64,000 nt of DNA from Colletes latitarsis. Its lineage: Eukaryota > Arthropoda > Insecta > Hymenoptera > Colletidae. Made by a program: the position numbers and the translations under genes. Positions 37,288-49,603 of the stretch are shown in pieces; positions within the stretch are counted from its first letter, which is position 1, and each line of letters begins with the position of its first letter. The stretch spans positions 1,178,001 through 1,242,000 of the forward strand of contig NW_027488379.1 of assembly GCF_051014445.1 (NCBI RefSeq). The letters run 5' to 3'. The notes beneath the pieces were generated by a model. It did not search any database. It was not told where the DNA came from and worked only from the letters and a program-made list of their open reading frames with translations.

Positions 37288-38343
37288 TGGGACAACACTG
37301 AAACAGACGATTAAACCTGGTCTCGATCAATATTTCAGAGGACAACGCATGTTAGGTCTGGGTTAGGTCTGGGATTTGCCCACTTCAGTCACATACTTTC
37401 GCATTCTTCACATACTTGTTGGCCAGATCCAGGGTTTTTTCTGGTTTGGATCACATGGTAATGTGGTACCACACTTAAACAGTCCATTAAACCTGGTTTC
37501 GATCAATATTTTAGAGGTTAACGCATGTTAGCTCCAGGTTAGGTCTGGGATTTGCTCTCATCAGGCTCATACTTTCGCATATTTCTCATACTTGATGGCC
37601 AGATTCTGAGCTTTCTTTGGATTGGATCACGGAGTAATGTGGCACCACACTGAAACAGTCCATTAATCCTGGTTTCGATCAATATTCTAGAGGATAACGC
37701 ATGTTAGGTCTATGTTAGGTCTGGGATTTGCTCTCATCAGGCTCATACTTTCGCATATTTCTCATACTTGATGGCAAGATTCTGGGCCTTTTTTGGTTTC
37801 GATCACGTTGTGATGAGGTACCACACTGAATCAGATTATTAAACCTGGTTTCGATGAATATTTTAGAGGATAACGCATGTTAGGTCTATGTTAGATCCGG
37901 GATTTGCTCTCATCAGGCTCATACTTTCGCATATTTCTGATACTTGATGGCCAGATTCTGGTCTTTTTCTGGTTTGGCTCACGTAGTATTGTGGTACCAC
38001 ACTGAAACAGTCCATTAATACTGGTTTCGATCAATATTCTAGAGGATAACGCATGTTAGGTCTATGTTAGGTCTGGGATTTGCTCTCATCAGGCTCATAC
38101 TTTCGCATATTTCTCATACTTGATGGCCAGATTCTGAGCTTTCTTTGGATTGGATCACGTAGTAATGTGGGAGCACACTGAAACAGTCGATTCAACCTGG
38201 TCTCGATAAATATTTTAGAGGATAACGCATGTTAGGTCTGGGTTAGGTTTGTGATTTGCCCTCATGAGGCTCATACGTTCGCATATTTCTCATTCTTGTT
38301 GGCCAGATCCTGGGCTTTCACTGGTTTGGATCACGTAGTAATG

Positions 38344-38530
38344 TGGTACCACACTGAAACAGTCAATTCAACCTGGTCTCGATCAATATCTTAGAGGATA
38401 ACACATGTTAGGTCAGTGTTAGGTCTGGGTTAGGTTTGTGATTTGCCCTCATGAGGCTCATACTTTCGCATATTTCTCATCCTTGTTGGCCAGGTCCTGG
38501 GCCTTCACTGGTTTGGATCACGTAGTAATG
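38344..38530 (+). repeat. Expanded 187-bp monomer with three 11-bp units
   Basis: Core-to-core distance is 187 bp, exactly 176 + 11. The extra length is a third 11-bp unit: TTAGGTCAGTG (38,408-38,418), TTAGGTCTGGG (38,419-38,429), TTAGGTTTGTG (38,430-38,440). This is a direct case of copy-number change of the internal micro-repeat. Confidence 0.92.
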
Positions 38531-38900
38531 TGGTACCACACTGAAACAGTCGATTCAACCTGGTCTCGATAAATATTTTAGAGGATAACGCATGTTAGGT
38601 CTGGGTTAGGTTTGTGATTTGCCCTCCTGAGGCTCATACGTTCGCATATTTCTCATTCTTGTTGGCCAGATCCTGGGCTTTCACTGGTTTGGATCACGTA
38701 GTAATGTGGTACCACACTGAAACAATCGACTAAACCTGGTCTCGATCAATATTTTAGAGGATAACGCATGTTAGGTCTGGATTAGGTCTGGGATTAGGCC
38801 TCATCAGTCTCATACTTTCGCATTCTTCACATACTTCTTGAACAGATGCTGGGTTTTTTCTGGTTTGGATCAGATAGTTGTGTGGTACCACACCGAAACT

Positions 38901-41900
38901 TTTGATTAAACCTGACCTGGACCAATATCTTAGACGATAACGCATGTTAGGTCTAGGTCAGGCCTCGGATTTGCCCTCATCAGACTCATACTTTCGCATA
39001 TTTCTCATACTTGATGGCCAGATTCTGGGCCTTTTTTGGTTTCGATCAGGTAGTGATGAGGTACCACACTGAAACAGACCATTAAACCTGGTTGCGATCA
39101 ATATGTTAGAGGATAACGCATGTTAGGTCTATGTTAGATCCGGGATTTGCTCTCATCAGGCTCATACTTTCGGATATTTCTCATACTTGGTGGCCAGATT
39201 CTGGGCTTTTTTTGGTTTGGATCTCATAGTAGTGTGGTACCACACTTAAACAGTCCATTAAACCTGGTTTAGATCAATATTTTAGAGGTTAACGCATGCT
39301 AGGTCCATGTTAGGTCTGGGATTTGCTCCCATCAGGCTCAAACTTTCGCATATTTCTCATACTTGGTGGCCAGATTCTGGGCTTTTTTTGGTTTGGATCA
39401 CGTAGTAATGTGGTACCACACTGAAGCAGTCCATTAATCCTGGTTTCGATCAATATTCTAGAGGATAACGCATGTTAGGTCTATGTTAGGTCAGGGATTA
39501 GCTCTCATCAGGCTCATACTTTCGCATATTTCTCATACTTGATGGCCACATTCTGGGCTTTTTTTGGTTTGGATCACGTAGAAATGTGGTACCACACTGA
39601 AAAAGTCCATTAAAGCTGGTTTCGATCAATATTTTAGATGATAACGCATGTTAGGTCTATGTTAGATACGGGATCTGCTCTCATCAGGCTCATACTTTCG
39701 CATATTTCTCACACTTGATGGCCAGACTCCGGGCTTTTTCTGGTTTGGATCACGTAGTAATGTGGTACCACACTGAAACAGTCGACAAAACCTGGTCTCG
39801 ATAAATATTTTAAAGGATAACGCATGCTAGGTCTGGGTTAGGTCCGGGATTTGCCCTCTTCAGTCTCATACTTTTCCATTCTTCACATATTTGTTGGCCA
39901 GATCCTGGGTTTTTTGTGGTTTGGATCACATGGTAATGTGGTACCACACTGAAACTGTCAATTCAACCTGGTCTCGATCAATACTTTAGAGGATAATGCA
40001 TGTTAGGACTAGGTTAGGTCTGGGATTTGCTCTCATCAGGCTCATACATTCGCATATTTCTCATACTTGTTGAGCAGATCCTGGGATTTTTCTGGTTTCG
40101 ATCACGTAGTAATGTGGTACCACACTGAAACAGTCAATTAAACCTGGTTTCGATCAATATTATAGAGGATAACGCATGTTAGGTCTAGGTTAGGCCTTGG
40201 ATTTGCCCTCATCAGACTCATACTTTCGCATTCCTCTCACACTTTTGAACAGATCCCGGGCTTTTCTGGTTTGGACCACGTGGTAATGTGGTACCACAAT
40301 GAAACAGTCGACTAAACCTTGTCTCGATCATTATTTTAGAGGATAACGCATGTTAGGTCTAGGTTAGGTCTGGGATTTGCTCTCATCAGGCTCATACATT
40401 CGCATATTTCTCATACTTGTTGAGCAGATCCTGGGATTTTTCTGGTAGGATCACGAAGTAATGTGGTACCACACTGAAACTGTCAATTAAACCTGGTTTT
40501 GATCAATATTTTAGAGGATAACAAATGTTAGGTCTAGGTTAGGTCTGGGATTTGCTCTCATCAGGCTCATACTTTCGCATATTTCTCATACTTGATGGCC
40601 AGATTGTGGGCTTTTTTTGGTTTGGATCACGTAGTAATTTGGTACCACACTGAAACAGTCCATTAAACCTGGTTTCGATCAATATTTTTGGGGGTAACGA
40701 ATGTTAGGTCTATGTTAGGTCTGGGATTTGCTCTCATCAGGCTCATACTTTCGCATATTTCTCATACTTCATGGCCAGATTCTGAGCTTTCTTTGGATTG
40801 GATCACGTAGTAATGTGGCACCACACTGAAACAGTCCATTAATCCTGGTTTCGAACAATATTCTGGAGGATAACGCATGTTAGGTCTATGTTAGGTCTGG
40901 GATTTGCTCTCATCAGGCTCATACTATCGCATATTTCTCATACTTGACGGCCAGATTCTGGGCTTTTTTTGGTTTGGATCACGTAGTATTGTGGTACCAC
41001 ACTGAAACAGTCCATTAATCCTGGTTTCGATCAATATTCTAGAGGATAACGCATGTTAGGTCCATGTCAGGTCAGGGATTTGCTCTCATCAGGCTCATAC
41101 TTTCGCATATTTCTCATACTTGATGGCCACATTCTGGGCTTTTTTTGGTTTGGATCACGTAGAAATGTGGTACCACACTGAAAAAGTCCATTAAACCTGG
41201 TTTCGATCAATATTTTAGATGATAACGCATGTTAGGTCTATGTTAGATACGAGATCTGCTCTCATCAGGCTCATACTTTCGCACATTTCTCATACTTGAT
41301 GGCCAGATTCTGGGCTTTTTTTGGTTTGGATCACGTAGTATTGTGGTACCACACTGAAACAGTCCATTAATCCTGGTTTCGATCAATATTCTAGAGGATA
41401 ACGCATGTTAGGTCCATGTCAGGTCAGGGATTTGCGCTCATCAGGCTCATTCTTTCGCATATTTCGAATACTTGATGGCCACATTCTGGGCTTTTTCTGG
41501 TTTGCGTCACGTAGTAATGTGGTACCACACTGAAACAGTCGACTAAACCTGGTCTCGATAAATATTTTAAGGGATAACGCATGTTAGGTCTGGGTTAGGT
41601 CTGGGATTTGCCCTCTTCAGTCTCATACTTTCGCATTCTTCACATACTTGTTGGCCAGATCCTGGGTTTTTTCTGGTTTGGATCACATGGTAATGTGGTA
41701 CCACACTGAAACAGTCAATTCAACCTGGTCTCGATCAATACTTTAGAGGATAACGCATGTTAGGTCTATGTTAGGTCTGAGATTTGCTCTCATCAGGCTC
41801 ATACTTTCGCATATTTCTCATACTTGATGGCCAGATTCTGAGCTTTCTTTGGATTGGATCACGTAGTAATGTGGCACCACACTGAAACTGTCCATTAATC

Positions 41901-41983
41901 CTGGTTTCGATCAATATTCTATAGGATAACGCATGTTAGGTCTATGTTAGGTCTGGGATTTGCTCTCATCAGGCTCATACTAC
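38901..41983 (+). repeat. Transition domain with relatives of the 12-kb HOR
   Basis: About 17 to 18 monomers. The stretch 39,800-40,150 matches 43,844-44,194 (offset 4,044), and 40,560-42,620 matches 44,429-46,470 (offset 3,869, falling to 3,850 after the 19-bp deletion near 45,145). The right part of the second match lies inside HOR copy 1. The domain is therefore built from the same blocks as the large HOR but in a different arrangement. Confidence 0.8.
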
Positions 41984-44900
41984 CGCATATTTCTCATACT
42001 TGACGGCCAGATTCTGGGCTTTTTTTGGTTTGGATCACGTAGTATTGTGGTACCACACTGACACAGTCCATTAATCCTGGTTTCGATCAATATTCTAGAG
42101 GATAACGCATGTTAGGTCCATGTCAGGTCAGGGATTTGCTCTCATCAGGCTCATACTTTCGCATATTTCTCATACTTGATGGCCAGATTCTGGGCTTTTT
42201 TGTATTGGATCACGTAGTAATGTGGTACCACACTGAAACAGTCCATTAATCCTGGTTTCGATCAATATTTTAGAGGTTAACGCATGTTAGCTCCAAGTTA
42301 GGTCTGGGATTTGCTCTCATCAGGCTCATACTTTCGCATATTTCTCATACTTGATGGCCAGATTGTGGGCTTTTTTTGGATTGGATCACGTAGTAATTTG
42401 GTACCACACTGAAACAGTCCATTAAACCTGGTTTCGATCAATATTTTTGGGGATAACGAATGTTAGGTCTATGTTAGGTCTGGGATTTGCTCTCATCAGG
42501 CTCATACATGCGCATATTTCTCATACTTGTTGAGCAGATCCTGGGATTTTTCTGGTAGGATCACGTAGTAATGTGGTACCACACTGAAACAGTCAATTAA
42601 ACCTGGTTTCGATCAATATTTTAGAGGTTAACGCATGTTAGGTCCAGGTTAGGTCAGGGATTTGCTCTCATCAGGCTCATACTTTCGCATATTTCTCATA
42701 CTTGATGGCCAGATTCTGGTCTTTTTCTGGTTTGGATCACGTAGTAATGTGGTACCACACTGAAACAGTCGACTAAACCTGGTGTCGATCAATATTTTAG
42801 AGGATAACGCATGTTAGGTCTGTGTTATGTTTGTGATTTGCCCTCTTGAGGCTAATACTTTCGCATATTTCTCCTACTTGTGAGCCAGATCCTTTGCATT
42901 TTTTGGTTTGGATCACGTAGTAATGTGGTGACACACTGAAACAGTCCACTAAACCTGGTTTCGATCAATATTTTAGAGGATAACACATGTTAGGTCAGTG
43001 TTAGGTCTGGGGTTTTGCTTTCAACAGGGTCATACTTTCGCAGTTTTAACATACATGTTGACCTGATCGAGGGTTTTTTCTGGTTCGGATCACGTAGTAA
43101 TGTGGTACCACAATGAAACAGTCAATTAAACCTGGTTTCGATCAGTATTTTAGAGGATAACGCAAGTTACGTCTGGGATAGTACAGGGATATGCCATCAT
43201 GGGGCTCATACTTTCGCATATTTCTCATTCTTATTGGCCAGAAACTGGGCTTTTACTGTGTTGGATCACGTAGTAATGTGGGACCACACTGAAACAGTCG
43301 ATTCAACCTGGTCTCTATAAATATTTTAGAGGATAACGCATGTTAGGTCTGGGTTAGCTTTGTGATTTGCCCTCATGAGGCTCATATGTTCGCATATTTC
43401 TCATTCTTGTAGGCCAGATCCTGGGCTTTCACTGGTTTGGATCACGTAGTAATGTGGTACCACACTGAAACAGTCGACTAAACCTGGTCTCGATCAATAT
43501 TTTAGAGGATAACGCATGTTAGGTCTATGTTAGGTCAGGGATTAGCTCTCATCAGGCTCATACTTTCGCATATTTCTCATACTTGATGGCCACATTCTGA
43601 GCTTTCTTTGGATTGGATGACGTAGTAATGTGGCACCACACTGAAACAGTCCATTAAACCTGGTTTCGATCAATATTCTAGAGGAGAACGCATGTTAGGT
43701 CTATGTTAGGTCTGGGATTTGCTCTCATCAGGCTCATACTATCGCAAATTTCTCATACTTGATGGCCAGATTCTGGGCTTTTTTTGGTTTGGATCACGTA
43801 GAAATGTGGTACCTCACTGAAAAAGTCCATTAAACCTGGTCTCGATAAATATTTTAAAGGTTAACGCATGCTAGGTCTGGGTTAGGTCCGGGATTTGCCC
43901 TCTTCAGTCTCATACTTTCGCATTCTTCACATATTTGTTGGCCAGATCCTGGGTTTTTTGTGGTTTGGATCACATGGTAATGTGGTACCACACTGAAACA
44001 GTCAATTCAACCTGGTCTCGATCAATACTTTAGAGGATAATGCATGTTAGGACTAGGTTAGGTCTGGGATTTGCTCTCATGAGGCTCATACATTCGCATA
44101 TTTCTCATACTTGTTGAGCAGATCCTGGGATTTTTCTGGTTTCGATCACGTAGTAATGTGGTACCACACTGAAACAGTCAATTAAACCTGGTTTCGATCA
44201 ATATTATAGAGGATAACAATGTTAGGTCTAGGTTAGGTCTGGGATTTGCACTGATCAGGCTCATACTTTCGCATATTTCTCATACTTGATGGCCAGATTC
44301 TGGGCTTTTTTGGATTGGATCACGTAGTAATGTGGTACCACACTGAAACAGTCCATTAATCCTGGTTTCGATCAATATTTTAGAGGTTAACGCATGTTAG
44401 CTCCAAGTTAGGTCTGGGATTTGCTCTCATCAGGCTCATACTTTCGCATATTTCTCATACTTGATGGCCAGATTGTGGGCTTTTTTTGGTATGGATCACG
44501 TAGTAATTTGGTACCACACTGAAACAGTCCATTAAACCTGGTTTCGATCAATATTTTTGGGGGTAACGAATGTTAGGTCTATGTTAGGTCTGGGATTTGC
44601 TCTCATCAGGCTCATACTTTCGCATATTTCTCATACTTGATGGCCAGATTCTGAGCTTTCTTTGGATTGGATCACGTAGTAATGTGGCACCACACTGAAA
44701 CAGTCCATTAATCCTGGTTTCGATCAATATTCTGGAGGATAACGCATGTTAGGTCTATGTTAGGTCTGGGATTTGCTCTCATCAGGCTCATACTATCGCA
44801 TATTTCTCATACTTGACGGGCAGATTCTGGGCTTTTTTTGGTTTGGATCACGTAGTATTGTGGTACCACACTGAAACAGTCCATTAATCCTGGTTTCGAT

Positions 44901-45036
44901 CAATATTCTAGAGGATAACGCATGTTAGGTCCATGTCAGGTCAGGGATTTGCTCTCATCAGGCTCATACTTTCGCATATTTCTCATACTTGATGGCAACA
45001 TTCTGGGCTTTTTTTGGTTTGGATCACGTAGAAATG

Positions 45037-45193
45037 TGGTACCACACTGAAAAAGTCCATTAAACCTGGTTTCGATCAATATTTTAGATGATAACGCATG
45101 TTAGGTCTATGTTAGATACGAGATCTGATCTCATCAGGCTCATACTTGATGGCCAGATTCTGGGCTTTTTTTGGTTTGGATCACGTAGTATTG
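45037..45193 (+). repeat. 157-bp monomer with a 19-bp deletion (HOR copy 1)
   Basis: Core-to-core distance is 157 bp. The missing 19 bp equal the spacing between the two CTCATACTT direct repeats (monomer positions 103 and 122), leaving a single CTCATACTT before GATGGCC. This is the footprint expected from slippage or recombination between short direct repeats. Confidence 0.92.
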
Positions 45194-46084
45194 TGGTACC
45201 ACACTGAAACAGTCCATTAATCCTGGTTTCGATCAATATTCTAGAGGATAACGCATGTTAGGTCCATGTCAGGTCAGGGATTTGCTCTCATCAGGCTCAT
45301 ACTTTCGCATATTTCGAATACTTGATGGCCACATTCTGGGCTTTTTCTGGTTTGGATCACGTAGTAATGTGGTACCACACTGAAACAGTCGACTAAACCT
45401 GGTCTCGATAAATATTTTAAGGGATAACGCATGTTAGGTCTGGGTTAGGTCTGGGATTTGCCCTCTTCAGTCTCATACTTTCGCATTCTTCACATACTTG
45501 TTGGCCAGATCCTGGGTTTTTTCTGGTTTGGATCACATGGTAATGTGGTACCACACTGAAACAGTCAATTCAACCTGGTCTCGATCAATACTTTAGAGGA
45601 TAACGCATGTTAGGTCTATGTTAGGTCTGAGATTTGCTCTCATCAGGCTCATACTTTCGCATATTTCTCATACTTGATGGCCAGATTCTGAGCTTTCTTT
45701 GGATTGGATCACGTAGTAATGTGGCACCACACTGAAACTGTCCATTAATCCTGGTTTCGATCAATATTCTAGAGGATAACGCATGTTAGGTCTATGTTAG
45801 GTCTGGGATTTGCACTCATCAGGCTCATACTATCGCATATTTCTCACACTTGACGGCCAGATTCTGGGCTTTTTTTGGTTTGGATCACGTAGTATTGTGG
45901 TACCACACTGACACAGTCCATTAATCCTGGTTTCGATCAATATTCTAGAGGATAACGCATGTTAGGTCCATGTCAGGTCAGGGATTTGCTCTCATCAGGC
46001 TCATACTTTCGCATATTTCTCATACTTGATGGCCAGATTCTGGGCTTTTTTGTATTGGATCACGTAGTAATGTGGTACCACACT

Positions 46085-49018
46085 GAAACAGTCCATTAAT
46101 CCTGGTTTCGATCAATATTTTAGAGGTTAACGCATGTTAGCTCCAAGTTAGGTCTGGGATTTGCTCTCATCAGGCTCATACTTTCGCATATTTCTCATAC
46201 TTGATGGCCAGATTGTGGGCTTTTTTTGGTTTGGATCACGTAGTAATTTGGTACCACACTGAAACAGTCCATTAAACCTGGTTTCGATCAATATTTTTGG
46301 GGATAACGAATGTAAGGTCTATGTTAGGTCTGGGATTTGCTCTCATCAGGCTCATACATGCGCATATTTCTCATACTTGTTGAGCAGATCGTGGGATTTT
46401 TCTGGTAGGATCACGTAGTAATGTGGTACCACACTGAAACAGTCAATTAAACCTGGTTTCGATCAATATTTTAGAGGATAACGCATGTTAGGTCTAGGTT
46501 AGGTCTGGGACTTGCTCTCATCAGGCTTATACATTCGCATATTTCTCATACTTGATGGCCAGATTCTGGGCCTTTTTTGGTTTCGATCACGTAGTGATGA
46601 GGTACCACACTGAAACAGATCATTAAACCTGGTTTCGATCAATATTTTAGAGGATAACGCATGTTAGGTCTGGGTTAGGTCTGGGATTTGCCCACTTCAG
46701 TCTCATACTTTCGCATTCTTCACATACTTGTTGGCGAGATCCTGGGTTTTTTCTTGTTAGGATCACATAGTAATGTGGTACCACACTGAGACAGTCGACT
46801 AAACCTGGTCTCGATAAATATTTTAGAGGTTAACGCATGTTAGGACTGGGTTAGGTCTGGGATTTACCCTCTTCAGTCTCATACTTTCGCATTCTTCACA
46901 TACTTGTTGGCCAGATCCTGGGTTTTTTCTGGTTTGGATCACATGGTAATGTGGTACCACACTGAAACAGTCAATTCAACCTGGTCTCGATCAATACTTT
47001 AGAGGATAACGCATGTTAGGTCTATGTTAGGTCTGAGATTTGCTCTCATCAGGCTCATACTTTCGCATATTTCTCATACTTGATGGCCAGATTCTGGTCT
47101 TTTTCTGGTTTGGATCACGTAGTAATGTGGTACCACACTGAAACAGTCGACTAAACCTGGTGTCGATCAATATTTTAGAGGATAACGCATGTTAGGTCTG
47201 TGTTATGTTTGTGATTTGCCCTCTTGAGGCTAATACTTTCGCATATTTCTCCTACTTGTGAGCCAGATCCTTTGCTTTTTTTGGTTTGGATCACGTAGTA
47301 ATGTGGTGACACACTGAAACAGTCCACTAAACCTGGTTTCGATCAATATTTTAGAGGATAACACATGTTAGGTCAGTGTTAGGTCTGGGGTTTTGCTTTC
47401 ATCAGGGTCATACTTTCGCAGTTTTAACATACATGTTGACCTGATCGAGGGTTTTTTCTGGTTCGGATCACGTAGTAATGTGGTACCACAATGAAACAGC
47501 CAATTAAACCTGGTTTCGATCAGTATTTTAGAGGATAACGCAAGTTACGTCTGGGATAGTACAGGGATATGCCATCATGGGGCTCATACTTTCGCATATT
47601 TCTCATTCTTATTGGCCAGAAACTGGGCTTTTACTGTGTTGGATCACGTAGTAATGTGGGACCACACTGAAACAGTCGATTCAACCTGGTCTCGATAAAT
47701 ATTTTAGAGGATAACGCATGTTAGGTCTGGGTTAGCTTTGTGATTTGCCCTCATGAGGCTCATACGTTCGCATATTTCTCATTCTTGTTGGCCAGATCCT
47801 GGGCTTTCACTGGTTTGGATCACGTAGTAATGTGGTACCACACTGAAACAGTCAATTCAACCTGGTCTCGAAAAAATATTTTAGAGGTTAACGCATGCTA
47901 GGTCCATGTTAGGTCTGGGATTTGCCCTCATGAGGCTCATATGTTCGCATATTTCTCATTCTTGTAGGCCAGATCCTGGGCTTTCACTGGTTTGGATCAC
48001 GTAGTAATGTGGTACCACACTGAAACAGTCGACTAAACCTGGTCTCGATCAATATTTTAGAGGATAACGCATGTTAGGTCTATGTTAGGTCAGGGATTAG
48101 CTCTCATCAGGCTCATACTTTCGCATATTTCTCATACTTGATGGCCACATTCTGAGCTTTCTTTGGATTGGATGACGTAGTAATGTGGCACCACACTGAA
48201 ACAGTCCATTAAACCTGGTTTCGATCAATATTCTAGAGGAGAACGCATGTTAGGTCTATGTTAGGTCTGGGATTTGCTCTCATCAGGCTCATACTATCGC
48301 AAATTTCTCATACTTGATGGCCAGATTCTAGGCTTTTTTTGGTTTGGATCACGTAGAAATGTGGTACCTCACTGAAAAAGTCCATTAAACCTGGTCTCGA
48401 TAAATATTTTAAAGGATAACGCATGCTAGGTCTGGGTTAGGTCCGGGATTTGCCCTCTTCAGTCTCATACTTTCGCATTCTTCACATATTTGTTGGCCAG
48501 ATCCTGGGTTTTTTGTGGTTTGGATCACATGGTAATGTGGTACCACACTGAAACAGTCAATTCAACCTGGTCTCGATCAATACTTTAGAGGATAATGCAT
48601 GTTAGGACTAGGTTAGGTCTGGGATTTGCTCTTATCAGGCTCATACATTCGCATATTTCTCATACTTGTTGAGCAGATCCTGGGATTTTTCTGGTTTCGA
48701 TCACGTAGTAATGTGGTACCACACTGAAACAGTCAATTAAACCTGGTTTCGATCAATATTATAGAGGATAACGCATGTTAGGTCTAGGTTAGGCCTTGGA
48801 TTTGCCCTCATCAGACTCATACTTTCGCATTCCTCTCACACTTTTGAACAGATCCCGGGCTTTTCTGGTTTGGACCACGTGGTAATGTGGTACCACAATG
48901 AAACAGTCGACTAAACCTTGTCTCGATCATTATTTTAGAGGATAACGCATGTTAGGTCTAGGTTAGGTCTGGGATTTGCTCTCATCAGGCTCATACATTC
49001 GCATATTTCTCATACTTG
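46085..49018 (+). repeat. 20-monomer sub-repeat inside the HOR, copy 1
   Basis: Matches 49,604-52,537 at offset 3,519 bp (20 x 176 minus 1). Scattered differences include GATCGTGGG against GATCCTGCG near 46,390, GGGACTTGC against GGGATTTGC near 46,510, and GGTCCATG against GGTCTATG near 47,900. Being slightly diverged while the 12-kb copies look identical, the 20-mer duplication came first. The corresponding place in HOR copy 2 is 58,200-61,133. Confidence 0.88.
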
Positions 49019-49603
49019 ATGGCAAGATTCTGGGCCTTTTTTGGTTTCGATCACGTAGTGATGAGGTACCACACTGAAACAGATTATTAAACCTGGTGTC
49101 GATCAATATTTTAGAGGATAACGCATGCTAGGTCTCGGTTAGGTCCGGGATTTGCCCTCTTCAGTCTCATACTTTCGCATTCTTCACATATTTGTTGGCC
49201 AGATCCTGGGTTTTTTCTGGTTTGGATCACATGGTAATGTGGTACCACACTGAAACAGTCAATTCAACCTGGTCTCGATCAATACTTTAGAGGATAATGC
49301 ATGTTAGGACTAGGTTAGGTCTGGGATTTGCTCTCATCAGGCTCATACTTTCGCATATTTCTCATACTTGATGGCCAGATTCTGAGCTTTCTTTGGATTG
49401 GATCACGTAGTAATGTGGCACCACACTGAAACTGTCCATTAATCCTGGTTTCGATCAATATTCTAGAGGATAACGCATGTTAGGTCTATGTTAGGTCTGG
49501 GATTTGCTCTCATCAGGCTCATACTATCGCATATTTCTCACACTTGACGGCCAGATTCTGGGCTTTTTTTGGTTTGGATCACGTAGTATTGTGGTACCAC
49601 ACT

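Larger units (their letters stand above)
20701..38900 (+). repeat. Middle-right domain: short HORs inside an old segmental duplication
   Basis: About 103 monomers. Type A (GAGCTTTCTTTGGATTGG with a GGCACC core), type B (AGATTGTGGGC with GTAGTATTG), type C (CCACATTCTGGGC with GTAGAAATG) and type D (GACTCCGGGC) monomers first form an ordered A-B-C-D series in this domain. The stretch 20.7-27.3 kb is broadly colinear with 30.9-37.7 kb at offsets of 10.2 to 12.0 kb. No gene, tRNA or mobile element is visible. Confidence 0.8.
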
